Assembly (NCBI GenBank): GCA_958299035.1 | Contig: CATQJL010000305.1 | Location: forward strand, 69,346,792 to 69,410,791 | Source of the DNA: Cylicocyclus nassatus | Taxonomy: Eukaryota; Nematoda; Chromadorea; Rhabditida; Strongylidae | Length of the DNA: 64,000 bases | Direction of reading: 5' to 3' | Part shown: positions 12,282-24,618 of the stretch, one piece after another | Position numbering within the stretch: the stretch's first letter is position 1 | Layout: each line of letters opens with the position of its first letter | Translations under genes and position numbers: made by a program | Notes under the pieces: model-generated | Database searches by the model: none | The model's input: the letters and a program-made list of their open reading frames with translations, nothing else | Told to the model about the DNA's origin: nothing

Positions 12282-14320
12282 AAAGGTTATTTTGCAGATT
12301 GAGATAGCCTCGTATTATGAAGTAAATAAAATTTGACTAATCACTAATATAAAAGCTGCTTAGTGTGTATTTTTGTAGTTTTGGGACATATGGATTGGAA
12401 ACCTGTTAAGCATATTTTTCTGAGATATTCTGAGAACTACCAAATTCTCAAATTAAACCAAGAGATGACTCAACACTTCTATCAAATCGATTCAGCTGCC
12501 ACTCTTACATAGCAGTGCATGGATTGTGACCAGATTGGTTTGTATTTGAGATTACTATAATACTTATCAGCAGCGGATTAGCCTCCGATTCAACCTCGCT
12601 GATAAGATGGCTTCTCTCTGCATTGCGGGTGAATTGAGCAGAAGTGCATAGTTGTTGGGGGGGGGGGGGGAGGTTGAAGTAAATAGGGGTTGTATTGTAC
12701 CAGCCAGAGTATCCCAAGATGTGGCCCGCGGTAATTTTAGCGCTGTAAACATTCGAGTTCTGGACGTTAATACATCATTAACACAATGGGTAGGACATAA
12801 TTAGCACGGGTCATGTGTATCCTGTGTTTGTGAGAAAATGTTAAGGAATGTTCCAGATATAGTAGGTGTTAGTTGAAAGAAAGGGCAATGGGAACTTACC
12901 AGAGTCATAAAATAAGATGTCGAGGATCAAAATATTGAACTTCATTTTATCAACGGAACTATTAGGTTGCAATAAGTTTTGTAGCAAAAATGCCAAAAAA
13001 ATAGTCCAAAAATACCTAGGCAACCGTTTGAGTTTGCATCACATTTTGATCAGTGCATTTGGTACCTATAGTGCTTTACCACGATATCAAGAATTATTAT
13101 CTGAACAAAATCAAAATTTGAAAAAAGAAACGTGGAAGTTACAACTTCTCGTAGAGTATCTAGATAGCACGCTAATTGAATTCAAATTAGTAAAAAAGTG
13201 GGTCATAAAACACAATCAAGTAAAATCAGAGGTTGCCAGGCGTAGCATTTTTAACAGCTGAAAAGCAAAAAATTCAATTCAATAATTTGTCTTCATTGAC
13301 GTTTATCTCCAGATTGTGCTTACGGTTATTTTGTTTTGCTACTAGAAACTGCAGGAGTTCCTCTTTCGATTATATTGATTATTTCGGATAAATTCATTAT
13401 TTGGAGGAGAGATTTTTCCCAAATTTTTGTTCAAGACTCATGTTACAATTTAATAGCGTACGAAACTGAATGATGATATTGTTCTGCTTGCACCAAGCAA
13501 TACTTTTTTCTCAACTATAGCATTCAGTGCAAAAGGGAGTGAATCTGTCACAGGTTCGCTTTTTAAGAAAGCTTACATATAATAGTAACGAAAGGTCATA
13601 TACATTTTTGGCTATAGTTGATCCAAAGCTTCCCAACCAGACTATCCACTAATAGGCACAGTATGCATATATGTTCACACCTTAGTAATGTTTGAGCGAA
13701 AAACCCCTCAAGGATTCTTGTATCCAGCAAATTGTGCTGGGATGATTTTAGGCTTAACGTCATTGCCTAAAGTTATTTGTTCTTCGCAGCAAAGTGTTCA
13801 TGCGATAATGGAGAGTGAAAATCTGCTCTACAAAAGTGCAGGACTCAATTTGCAGATGACGTCGAAGCAATTGAGAGATTAACACTTACGCAGATGCAAA
13901 GATTATCGAATAATTGCCACCGGTGATCAAGAAGCCCTCCCACGTAATAAAAATATTTTCCTTTTTCGTCAGCGGGGTTATAAGAATGTTCACAATTGGT
14001 TGTTTCATAGCAAAATCTGCCTCGTGATGTGGTGAATAAAGATTCAAAAGTAGCCTTGGCTTTAGAAAACTCCGGTTCTTTATTTCTTTCTGGGCTAAAA
14101 TGTACTCGAGATACAAAATTAGGCATTAGCTTTAATAAAGTGCGCTTTTGGCTATAAAAAGGAAATAATGGAAGCAATTCAATAAGTACCCTTTCGGGGT
14201 AAAAATAAAGAAGCTTTGCTTGTAAAATCTCTAGTCATCCTAAATTAGCTAAGTTCCTTTAGGGGTCTGCACAAGTTTCTCTAAAACTAGTGTGCCAGTA
14301 ATCTCAAAGGCGCATTGCAG
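12282..14320. other. Intergenic or intronic; weak protein-like frames only
   Basis: Contains a G homopolymer (about 12658-12670), a 114-codon AT-rich plus-strand frame (12917-13261) with no recognisable domain, and a minus-strand frame at 13845-14177 with a stretch SRVHFSPERNKEPEFSKAKA that looks coding. None can be assigned. Confidence 0.3.
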
Positions 14321-14324
14321 GCGC

Positions 14325-14500
14325 CTCGCTTCGCGACCCGCTCGGTTTCCCGCTGTCTGATGATTTTTGAATTAACGATTTTTAAAGTAAAGTTATTTGG
14401 AGGTGCTAAATCTGGGAGCGTTCGCTTCGGGACCGCCCTCGGTTTCCAGCTGTTTGAAGGCTTTTGAACTGAGCTAACGATTTATTTACTAGATATTTGG
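14325..14500. repeat. Imperfect tandem duplication, about 95-100 bp unit
   Basis: Two diverged direct copies: CGCTTCGCGACC...CTCGGTTTCCCGCTGTC from about 14327 and CGCTTCGGGACC...CTCGGTTTCCAGCTGTT from about 14423. Each is followed by a related (T)GAATTAACGATTT / (A)GCTAACGATTTA tail. Confidence 0.6.
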
Positions 14501-17500
14501 CACAATGAGTTCGTAGCAAAACCCTACAGAGACTGGGTAACAAACTGTAATGATTTGTAAGAAGAAGAAAGCAGAGAAGAAAGAGAAAGCAAGCTTTGTA
14601 TAATGCTGCAAAACATGAGCTTTTTATAAGGATTTCTAAAAAGTCTTGTTGAGTCAGCACAAAGTCATAAAAAATGTTGAACCATCTATTTATGGATTCT
14701 ATTTTGACTTTAGACAAACGGATGTGTAGAAGGCTCAATGAATAAGTCAAGATTCATGGTCACGCATCAGCAGCACGGCACTTGTATTTAATTAGTCCGA
14801 ACTGCTTTTACAGAGTTCAACAGGGAAATAACCATGGAGGATCCTCAGTTAAATTATTTTGAACAGCAAAAACGGTTATACATAATACTTTGCATGCTTA
14901 GCTTATTATAAGAACATTTTACCACACTTTTTGAACCAAAGAAGCTAAGGAAAACTTGCAAAGCCAACAATATGACGCCGACGATTCTAGAAGAATGCCA
15001 TTTGTCGGCGATAGGAAAACATCGAAAGTTCAGCATTTCTGATACACATGAGATAACGAGGAATGGTTGGGATTTTCTTCGAAAAACGCTTCTCACCAAA
15101 ATTTTTCGAACAGCACGTCATTCTTTGTTTTTGAAGTATCCAGGTTTTCGGAGGTTTTTTTTAGAAGATTATAGGAGCGTAAGCTACCAAGTCATTCTTG
15201 CTGTGCAGTTCAAATTACTCTCTATCGCCTTCGGAGTACATAATTGCCAAGAAGAATGAACTAATAAAGAATATCTATATCAAAGCACTGCCAAAAATTC
15301 ATATCCCATACGTCTTGTTAGGACAATTGGGGAATTTTAAAATGCACAAAGCTTCGAACATAGTGCAATTATCTGTGTAGGGCTTTTAGCAAAATTCTAG
15401 TATAACTTGAATCCAGAGGTTAGAAATCTAGCTTGAAAGCAAAAATTCTAGTGGTCTCGCTACATCGAATAAAAATTGAATGGAATTGATGTAAAAGCTA
15501 AATACAAACCCTTCAATGCCATATATGCAAAACGAACAAAAGGGAGGAATATTCCATTAACTGGTAAAGCCAGGACCAACGCTTATCGCCAGATTGAATT
15601 ATACCCGAAAAACGGCATAAAAAGAACTCATTAGTGGTTATGTACGAAAAAGACCACGTTTTAGCGACAACCTGTTGGCAGGGCATACGAGAATTGTGCT
15701 CGAAGAATAATGGTAGGTGTTTAGCGTTAATCATATACCAGCGACAGCGACAGATGTTGGTAAATCTCTCTCTTTCCCATTGTTTTTTTGAGTTTTGGAA
15801 GCGTCGAGGATCGAAATAGCACACGGAAAAGTTCATAACCAGGATAAAAGTATGTGGATGGTAAATTTACATATGAGTTACCTGAAAAATTGATACGCGT
15901 TGATCGGTACTGTTCGAGAAGAGCGCCACCTATGGCTTTGGTTGTCAAAGGTACCGCATTTTGGACAGCTGGACCGTAGGTAAACCAGCAAAATCAAGTA
16001 GGTACATAGGCTTTGGAAAAACTGTTAGTTGTCAAAGCAATTCTAAAGCATGCTTCCATTGAATATAAACAACAACTAAGGCAACTTGTGGTCGAAGAAA
16101 AATTTATTAAGAAAAAACATTAAAAAACCAACGAACCAAGAAAGTAAGGCAGAAAATCTTTCTGAAGGTAAACGACAAAATCATGATTGTAAAAACATGT
16201 TATACATGTTAGTCCACCATTCTAGCATCAGCACGCCATTAACGAGTAAGTACAAGGTTGACCTGCCCGAACCGATTCTATCAAGCGCGCGAAATTCGAA
16301 AGGTAATTTTTAAAAACGACTAAACAATGAACTCATTGCGCCACATAGGTAATGAATGATATGTCTAGACTATGAAACTGTGTTGGGAAGAAAAAAAAGG
16401 CGTTATTGAGACAAACCGAATAATTCATGAGGGGTACCATTCGATAGTGCGAGGCAAACTCTAAAAGATATTCTGAACATTAGCATAAGTCGCAGTTAAC
16501 ACAAAATTTAAAGCCAAAGTTTATGATTAGAACATGACAGCAGAAACTGGTTCTTCGCCCCAGAAATTTATAAAAATCTCTCATTTGCTCCTGCTGGCAG
16601 ACACATAACATTTGTTATACTTTTTTATTTTTAGAATTCAAGAAAACGAAAGTGTCGATAAATCTAGGTCGTTGAGATTTTGATTCATCTAACCATTCTC
16701 AAAATGCCAAGATTCATCGACAGTCGCTCTAGCAATATTAGGTTTCTTCCATGAATGCAGGTGTATACTACATACCTCAGATTAGCTATCAAATTTCATC
16801 CTTTTACTTGCTTTTCTGATTATCAACTAAAAGCGACATTCATTTCTCCGATCCAATATATGCAGGGCAAGAGTATGCTGCGTCATGTGCTGAGTTAATC
16901 CAAATATATTAAAGCTTCTTCAGATCCCATCTGAAAGGGAAAAAAAGTAATAAAAAGGTTTCATATCTCATGTTGGGGCTTCAAAACGATGCTTTGGGAC
17001 GAAAGAACGCTCCAGTTATTACAAAGCACAAAGTGCAAAATCTTGGGTTGTGAGAGGGCCATTATTTAGGATAAGACCTATATTCCAACTGATACCGAAC
17101 CTAAAGTAACTTTTTTGCGGAATGGGCAGATTACGATAGTCTCGCGCCTCTTTATACCTTAGCGGCCAATCCCTGGTGAACGATCTTTACAGAATCCTAA
17201 AGGAAGAAAGGAAAACATGTAAGTAATCCGCAATAGATTTTTCGAAAAAGTGTCTCCAATGTTGTAATGGCTGTTTCCCACAAAGCGCTGTTTCAGCCTG
17301 TGCCGAGCCATAAACCTCACATTGTTCGATACCGTCGAAGCGCGGCGGTGCAAACAAAAATACTGGAGCAGTCATCACGTTACGAAATGGTTTGTTCGAA
17401 TAAATTCAAGCGAAGAAAAGTCCCGGAAGACCCTGGAAGGATTGTTATCATTAGATGCAGTTGGAATGACCAAATGAGCTATCTACTACACTATTAGAGG

Positions 17501-19190
17501 CGAGAAGAGGAATCCAGTATTTCTTGCATCAATTTGCACCAATTTTACATTTTGATTCACGATTAAGTATTATGCCGATTTGATGAAGTAGTGGGAAGGT
17601 GTACCAATAAGTTTTCTTGATCTCTCTGATCAGCAAGCAATGCCTCTTGAAATACAAGTAACTCTCTTGCTACATCTACAAAAGGGCTATGATGACTGAA
17701 TCGAGTTACCTTACATTCTACTCCAATAACCTTTTATGATAATGAAAAAGTCTGATAAAGGATCTGTTTCATAGTCCTTACTACTGTTCATGCAATTGAA
17801 AATGACACCGAAGTATGTGATTCGTTTGAGAAACATCATTCTGCCACTCTTATGGTTCAACCCTTGCCCGAAAAAAATTTCCATTTGCTCTGGTTGGTGT
17901 GTGTACAAAAATATATTCAGCACTCCTCAATCTTACTGTGCTATCTCAAACTCATTAGTAACCTCTGATTCAACAGGACTGGCGCCTGGGCGACCTCTCG
18001 CGCCCGAAAGCACTCTGCCTCTCTCTCTCTCGCGCGCGTGCTCCGTGGTCATTCTCTAGCCTTAACTAGGTCACGGAATCCCACCTTCCAGCCGCCATTC
18101 TAGTTGAATCAAAGGGATCATCACAGGCTTTTTTGAGTGTCTTTAATGCCATCGCTTTCCTACCACGCCATTAGAGCACTCCTCAGTTTTTATTCAAGGG
18201 GGTTCAGTTTTCTTCGGAGGTCATTTTAGCAACGAGTCCTATTTCTGAGCAGTTTTGTGGAAAGTTCATAATTTGCATGCAAAAAATCCAAGCTTTTGGC
18301 GATCAATAAATAAAATTTCAAAAAGTTATACATGTGTTATGTGACATTTATTAGCCTTAAATAGGCTACGTCAGCTTTCGCATGTACATGATAGTCATAA
18401 TAGGAACACTGACATAACGCTTCAGATTATTCTATTTACTTCAGTAACAGCTACATATTACTACTGGCGCGTCTCTCTCATAGAAAAAAAAAACTCGAAA
18501 CTCAAAAATAGCTTGATTTCAGGAAGGCAGACTTTCGCTCAACTCATGCTGGGATTTTGTAATATCTAGCTCTCCTCTAATTTTCGCTATAAAAGTATGT
18601 GCTTTCTTTGAGATACATAGAATAACGCTTGTTTCCATTTCCGTGGCACAACATATTCAATCAAATTCGGGTCATTCGGCAATGAGATGTCATACAAAGA
18701 TAGGCATCGATATGTACTTGCCTTAAGATGAATTGCCGTAATTCGCTCTTTTCTGCTTTTCTTCTAGAAATTCCTTATAATTTCAAAAAGTCCATGCTAC
18801 AATCATGAATTTCAGCATTAAATTTCAGCATTTCCGAAGAAAATCCTTGTATAGCACTTAATCTTCTCTTCGACATGGTTATTTGGTTTCTTTGATTGGT
18901 GTATTGATTTAATATAGACAGGACCACTGTCGCATTCAATCAAACAGAATTTTGCAAATAGTACATTTTCCCTATTGAAGACAGTGAGGTAAAATTTGTT
19001 AAAATTTGGCATTTCCAACATGTAATCTGGGATGGTGGTGCAAGACTTTCCATATTGGACCAATTCTTGATGCAGTGTTTGAATTGGTCATATATGAGAA
19101 TGAAAAACATTAGAATTTCAGAATCTCTAATCGGCTATTCCTACGGCAAGAAAGGTGTTTGCATCGACTAGGAAAACATCATTAATAGAC
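14501..19190. other. Intergenic or intronic: no gene recognised
   Basis: AT-rich. Protein-like but unassignable frames occur on the minus strand at 15513-15948, 17159-17378 and 18818-19063. A CT-rich, GC-elevated patch lies at 17990-18050. No confirmed splice structure. Confidence 0.35.
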
Positions 19191-19193
19191 TTA

Positions 19194-20047
19194 CAGGGTG
19201 TTTGAAAAGCTCGTGTCCTTAAGCACTTCAACTGCGAATGCTAATTCGATTTTTGCTATGTGTGTTCGCCAAACCTAGAAACCACTGAATCAACAAAGAA
19301 AAATATTTTTTGCCTCAAGATACCCTAATCAGCTTCCTTGGAGAGTGCGTTATCTATTGGTTCTTTTTTTTTTCAACCCCGAAAAAGAAAAACAACTTTT
19401 GGTTTGTTTACTACAAATAGTCCTAGAGTTACGCTTTCTTCGTATAACAAAAGTTCTTCAGTAGCTTGCTAACGAAGATTTTTCCATGTGCTGAATCACA
19501 GCAGACAGTCGCGGCACCAGTTTGCGTTGAGATTTTTTTAGTTTAAAAAAATTTGGAGGTCTTATTTCAACATGTATTTGTATTTGAAAACAAGTACAAC
19601 TCTCTGACCTTCGTACTTGTTTTCAAAAATTTTGCACGCTTGTGAAGTTTTTAAAGATAAAATTAAAAAATTTTGGTGCTGTGCTTTGTTGACGAAAAAA
19701 TCCTGAAACTCGATCTCTTTATTTCAAGGCACGATATTTCAAAAACGAACTTACTTCTACGAAAATTAAAATCACACGTAAGAAACCTCAAAGAAAGAGC
19801 TTTCAGAAAGTACACCTATGTAGTTTTCTGTGAATCATGTTTCCTTTTTTGTAACAAGCGTTTCAAGGAAAGTGTTTTGGAAAGCTATATTGATGTGTTT
19901 CAATCTAATGTAAAAAAGCTAAAAAACCAAAAGGAAAGCTGGTTTCACTGAATTGATGGTTTCTAAACCTAATGAGCACAATAGAACAAAAAGCGCGTCA
20001 AATTTTGAACTGGAAGTACTTGATGACACGAACTTTCAAACACTCTG
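19194..20047. mobile_element. Non-autonomous DNA transposon, CAGGGTGTTTGAAA ends
   Basis: Terminal inverted repeats CAGGGTGTTTGAAAAGCTCG and the complement of CAGAGTGTTTGAAAGTTCG bound 854 bp, with TA on each side (19192-19193 and 20048-20049). The first eight terminal bases match the CAGGGTGTCCC family, so the two families may share a transposase source. Only short AT-rich frames lie inside. Confidence 0.75.
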
Positions 20048-20296
20048 TATTTCCAGCAAATCGGTTTTTATACATTTGTAAAAGCGCCATCATTTCTTTA
20101 CAAATCCGATCGACAGTGCAGTTCATTAAAGCTACATCTAGCGTTCTTATATATATTTCTATACTAAATGACATTAATGATATAATAAGTACATACACGT
20201 AAAGCGGTCTCCAGACTATTTTGTGTATTAGCAGGGGACAGAGCGCAGGATTCTCCTAAATGAAGCTAAAAACGTCACATTTTCTTGTACGCTCAT

Positions 20297-20804
20297 TCTT
20301 GTATATAAAGCTGAATATCTGTTTGTTTGTCTGTCTGTCTGTATGTATGTATATCTGTATGTCTGTATGTCTGTCTGTCTCTACGTATGTTCCGAAGAGA
20401 AATTTTTATTTCTGAATCGATTGGGACCAAACTTTGCACACATACAGTTCGGGGGCGGGGCGGATGTCGCAGGCTACTTTTTGTTATTGATCGATATCGA
20501 TTTTATCGATTTTTATCGATTTTCTGCGAACTTCGACCTACAAGGCTGGGAGTTGGCACAGGGAGGGGTGGTGAAAATATCCATTAGTTTTACCGATTTT
20601 AATCATTTTTTTTTCTAAATTTGGAGCTAAGGGGCTGGGAATTCGCATAGGAATAAGTGAGCATGCTGGTAACTAACACAGCGGGATCACAGAGTTGGAG
20701 TTGGTACGTAGAAGTGGGCACAAGGAAAGGTTGTACAGGGATAGGGATGGGAGCTTTATCATAGTGTTTTGACAGGGCCGGGCGGAGCCGGGTAAGCCAG
20801 CTAG
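20297..20804 (+). mobile_element. Helitron-like non-autonomous element, copy 1
   Basis: Begins TCTTGTATATAAAGCTGAAT, followed by a TGTC/TGTA microsatellite, a TTTGCACA..CGGGG segment, ATCGAT-rich sequence and the phrase CTACAAGGCTGGGAGTTGGC. It ends in a CCGGGCGGAGCCGGG hairpin region and GCCAGCTAG followed by T. A 5' TC, 3' hairpin plus CTAG and an adjacent T fit Helitron rules. It matches the copies at 59095-59590, 45165-45437 and 55790-55965. No coding capacity. Confidence 0.75.
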
Positions 20805-21281
20805 TTTTTAATAAGCTTTCAGCTTCGAAAATTGTGAGAAAAAGTGGTAAAATGACGGTAACGAGAAGTAGCGGAGAAACCCGAACTTCCTCCTTTGCGA
20901 GAATGCAAAATGCGGTCCATCGACTCAGAAATGAACTTTTTTCTCAACAACATGCTGCCACTCTCATTGGCAGTTCACCGACTCAAGCGGTTCAATCCCG
21001 CGCGAACGCATTGCTTAGGTTTTGCGCTGCGCTCGCGGACGTCCTCTAGTCATTATCCCTAATCATTTGTAATTTTATTACCAGTACAACCGATAGATAA
21101 ATAGCTTCTGTGTGACTTACCTTTTCTAAAACCCGACTGACTGTAGGATAACGGGTATGAACCTTGTTTTTTTAACTTTTGAACAGTGGATGTCGCATTT
21201 GTATGCGTTCTAAAGTAATAATTTCAACTAGTCCCCACTGAAAATTGAAATATGCTTGAAACAAAAAAGGTCATTCAATTT
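20805..21281. other. Intergenic; one short plus-strand frame
   Basis: A 71-codon plus frame (20834-21049) is arginine- and serine-rich at its start, with no recognisable domain. Nothing else is supportable. Confidence 0.25.
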
Positions 21282-21449
21282 TCAAATCTTCAGTTCATTA
21301 ATGTCATAAAAATCGGCATTATCACAACCGTCTTCCCTTTGTGGATTTCGTGCTTCCTCTGTGACTTCGATCAGGAGATGTAACCTGAACAGTGTAACCA
21401 GTGATATAGCTAGCCCTGCTATATACGAAACACAGAAGCATCGCCTGAA
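21282..21449 (-). CDS. Possible terminal exon of a membrane protein
   Basis: After a TTTCAG acceptor at about 21450, the minus frame reads RCFCVSYIAGLAISLVTLFR, a likely membrane segment. It continues LHLLIEVTEEARNPQREDG and ends in an acidic tail before the stop at 21282. Upstream exons are not identified. Family unknown. Confidence 0.35.
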   Translation of the reverse strand, partial: FRRCFCVSYIAGLAISLVTLFRLHLLIEVTEEARNPQREDGCDNADFYDINELKI

Positions 21450-21919
21450 AGTGATGTAATCTGGAGAAGATCCTAAGAAACAAACTATTATCACTTCATA
21501 CCATAAAAACTATTTTCCAAAACATTTTCGCCACCAGCAACGCTCAGTCGACTTTTCCTGAAATAAAATACCATAATCAGCTATCCTTTTTTGTACAAGC
21601 AGAATAAAGTGCTGTTCGAAAAAGATGATGATAAGAAGGCAAAATAGGAAATGTTTTGCTGACTTTTATGAGGGTTTATATAGCGAAAAATTTATTGATT
21701 ATAGATAGAAGGACATTCATGGCGCTATAAAGGGTTGCAACTTGAATTTATGCCGATGCGTTAAAGGCAGCATCTTACCCAAATTTTCGATCTCTATGTT
21801 TTTGTCATTCCCCTGGGGCCGTCCCGTGGCCCTGATTATGGAAGTGAAGTGCAAAATGTGCCACTCCCAAAAAGCTCGATTTCTGGGAGCTCCATCTCAA
21901 AGACAGACGATTTGCAGTA

Positions 21920-22869
21920 TTAGGTTGTCCGGAAATTGATGCCCGTTTTAAATTTCAACCGCACTGAGTCATACACTTCTCATCACTAAATAGGTTGCAA
22001 AGTACCATTCGATAGAGCAAAGCAAGCTCTACAAGATGGCCATCTTGCTTTTGCAACAGCTCTCATCCATCTCGAGTTTCGAGCCGAAAACTAAAAAGAC
22101 TCAGCAGTCCGAAAAATCGAAAAAAATCGTAACTCAGTTCATAAAAAACCTACAAAAATTCTAACTTGTTCACACAAACACTATCCACATAAGACATCAA
22201 TATACGCCGTTGCCGTATTTTTTTCTCTGTTAGAAACCAAGAAAACGGAAATTTTCATGCATTTGCCAAAGTGATGCTGTGCTGTCCCCACATAGGTAGT
22301 TGTATACCACAAGCCTGTAGAAGTACAGACTTAAATTTCCAGCTCTCTACAAGCTTTAGTTCTCGAGAAATTTGAATTTTAGCTTCGACCACCTAACTAG
22401 GGAAAGCTATATTCGGTATTTCTCGAGAACTAAAGCTTGTAGAGAGCTGGAAATTTAAGTCTGTACTTCTACAGGCTTGTGGTATACAACTACCTATGTG
22501 GGGACGGCACAGCATCACTTTGGCAAATGCATGAAAATTTCCGTTTTCTTGGTTTCTAACAGAGAAAAAAATACGGCAACGGCGTATATTGATGTCTTAT
22601 GTGGATAGTGTTTGTGTGAATAAGTTAGAATTTTTGTAGGTTTTTTATGAACTGAGTTACGATTTTTTTCGATTTTTCGGACTGCTGAGTCTTTTTAGTT
22701 TTCGGCTCGAAACTCGAGATGGATGAGAGCTGTTGCAAAAGCAAGATGGCCATCTTGTAGAGCTTGCTTTGCTCTATCGAATGGTGCTTTGCAACCTATT
22801 TAGTGATGAGAAGTGTATGACTCAGTGCGGTTGAAATTTAAAACGGGCATTAATTTCCGGACAACCTAA
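21920..22869. repeat. Snap-back element 1: near-perfect palindrome with mariner-like ends
   Basis: The 950 bp element begins TTAGGTTGTCCGGAAATT and ends with its complement, flanked by TA on both sides (21918-21919 and 22870-22871). The two arms, each about 450 bp, are almost identical inverted copies around a loop of roughly 50 bp near 22395. Only scattered single-base differences are seen (for example near 21938 and 21991). TTAGGTTG ends with a TA duplication fit the mariner superfamily (inference). A transcript would fold into a long double-stranded RNA. Confidence 0.9.
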
Positions 22870-22871
22870 TA

Positions 22872-24618
22872 CATGGGTGGGCAGGGCTTTATAGGGAGGG
22901 CGTGGCTTTCTGCACTTTCGCGAGTACCAGATCCAATTTTTCCATTCAGAGGCAACATTAGAAGACCGGACTAACGCAAATGTACTACTGCTAGGGCTTT
23001 CTTTAGACTAAATAGTAATCAGATGAGCATAAATTTTGTCTGGACGGTGCTTTCAACCAAAGTTATCTCCAGCTAAAAGCCATGATAAGAAGGCATAGCA
23101 CATATTAAGATGTTAAAATAGTGCTCTCTCTAATGCTCACCTTATATAGACCAAAAAAGCGATAGAAATTTTGGACTTGATGTTTGAACAGTGTTGTTTT
23201 CCTACCTTTTTTCATATCAATCACATTTGCTAAATCACAGTTTCAGAAAGTGGACAAATTCCTTTATTTCACTAAATTGCAAAGAGCTCGTGCTGGCCAT
23301 TCAAAAGAATACTTTGAGTACCTTTTTGTTAGTGATCCAGGAAATAATTCATTTTACTCGAAGGCTCGAAACTAATGGACATTCATGCAACAAATTCGAT
23401 CATTGCAGGATATGTCTGCATGTTCGAATTTCACTTCACCTGGAATAGCGCAAGCATATCTCCTCATCCTCATCACTTTGCTCTTCTACCTTGAAATGAC
23501 AAAGATGCCACTTGAATGCTACATGCAAACAAGGTCAGCTCGACAGAGAAGGGTTTGTTCTTTTACAAGTATTTGGTGTCCAGTTTGTGGGTCACACTCT
23601 TTGGAAAACCAGGTTTTTCTAGCTTGACTATGATCCCACATTCCTGCTTGCTCCTGATCAAAATTTTTGCAAGGATCATGATCATTTAATGGTATATCAG
23701 ACAAGAACGGATGATTTCGAAGGAAGAGCCTTTTTTCGCAAAGTCTTCAGCAATTACTCTAGCCAGGTAAACTTACACCCTATAACTTTTCAAAAATCAA
23801 TCAGTTATCCTAAAATGCACTTGCGATCAGAGTATTTTCGGTTACCAGAACTTTCGGCAGTATACGTCTTGCAGTAGCAAAACTTCAAAAGTGATTAAAC
23901 TTTCTTAGTGTTTTTCTTTTCTTTGATGGAAGCTGTGAGTTCACTCGATAGCAGCAATTTAAATTTTCAGTTCTGTACAAAATACCAGAGGTTTTTAGAG
24001 GGATTTTTTCTTTATTTGGATCAATCATTATTTTGGACTATTGCCAAAGATAGTTCTTTGATACTAGGTTGATTGTAAAGCATGTCAATTTGGAACTCAA
24101 ACTCCAAAAAGCGCAGCAATCTTTCAGTAAAAATTCCACTATTCGTATCGTTAGATCCTGAGCAAAAATAAAAAATGATAACGTTACCATTAGGGTGTTT
24201 TGCTATCACATATATGTCACAAATAATCACAACGATGGAGAACGCAATCGATTCTCAAGATTTATCCCAGTTAAGATGAAAAAATGCCCTGAATAGTTCT
24301 GTTACGGTCTTAAAAATGAGAGTAGCGCTTTACAATGAAGCTGAGCTGCGCATGACGTTTTGAAATTTATGATTAGAGATTTTGAAAAAGTTACAATAAA
24401 TAGTAGCATTCTGAGATGTTGTGGACGAGCACTTTTTATCGTTTTCCATTGAACCATTTGCATGGAACCCCAGATGGAAACTTCCATAAAGAAACAATAT
24501 ACTGAATAAATTTTTAGAATTCGAAGTGCTTTTCTTGGCCAATTACACTGATCGAATTGTGAGAAGATGAAACATTTTGGCTGGATTTCAACTTGTGATT
24601 ATATGCAAGGTTTTGCAG
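22872..24618. other. Region upstream of the galactosyltransferase exons; N-terminal exons not resolved
   Basis: The N-terminal membrane anchor and the R..IR.TW segment expected of a family-31 enzyme should lie here, but I cannot identify them. Several short frames exist (23184-23375, 23385-23627, 23689-23877 on plus; 24021-24230 and 24330-24542 on minus) without a clear domain. Confidence 0.35.

Noticed and set aside
20327..20618. Cysteine/valine-rich plus frames (also 45102-45555 and 59079-59369)
   Set aside because: Translation of the TGTC/TGTA microsatellite in the Helitron-like repeats.
20985..21005. tRNA B-box-like GGTTCAATCCC
   Set aside because: The flanking bases do not form a T-arm stem and no A box or cloverleaf is visible.
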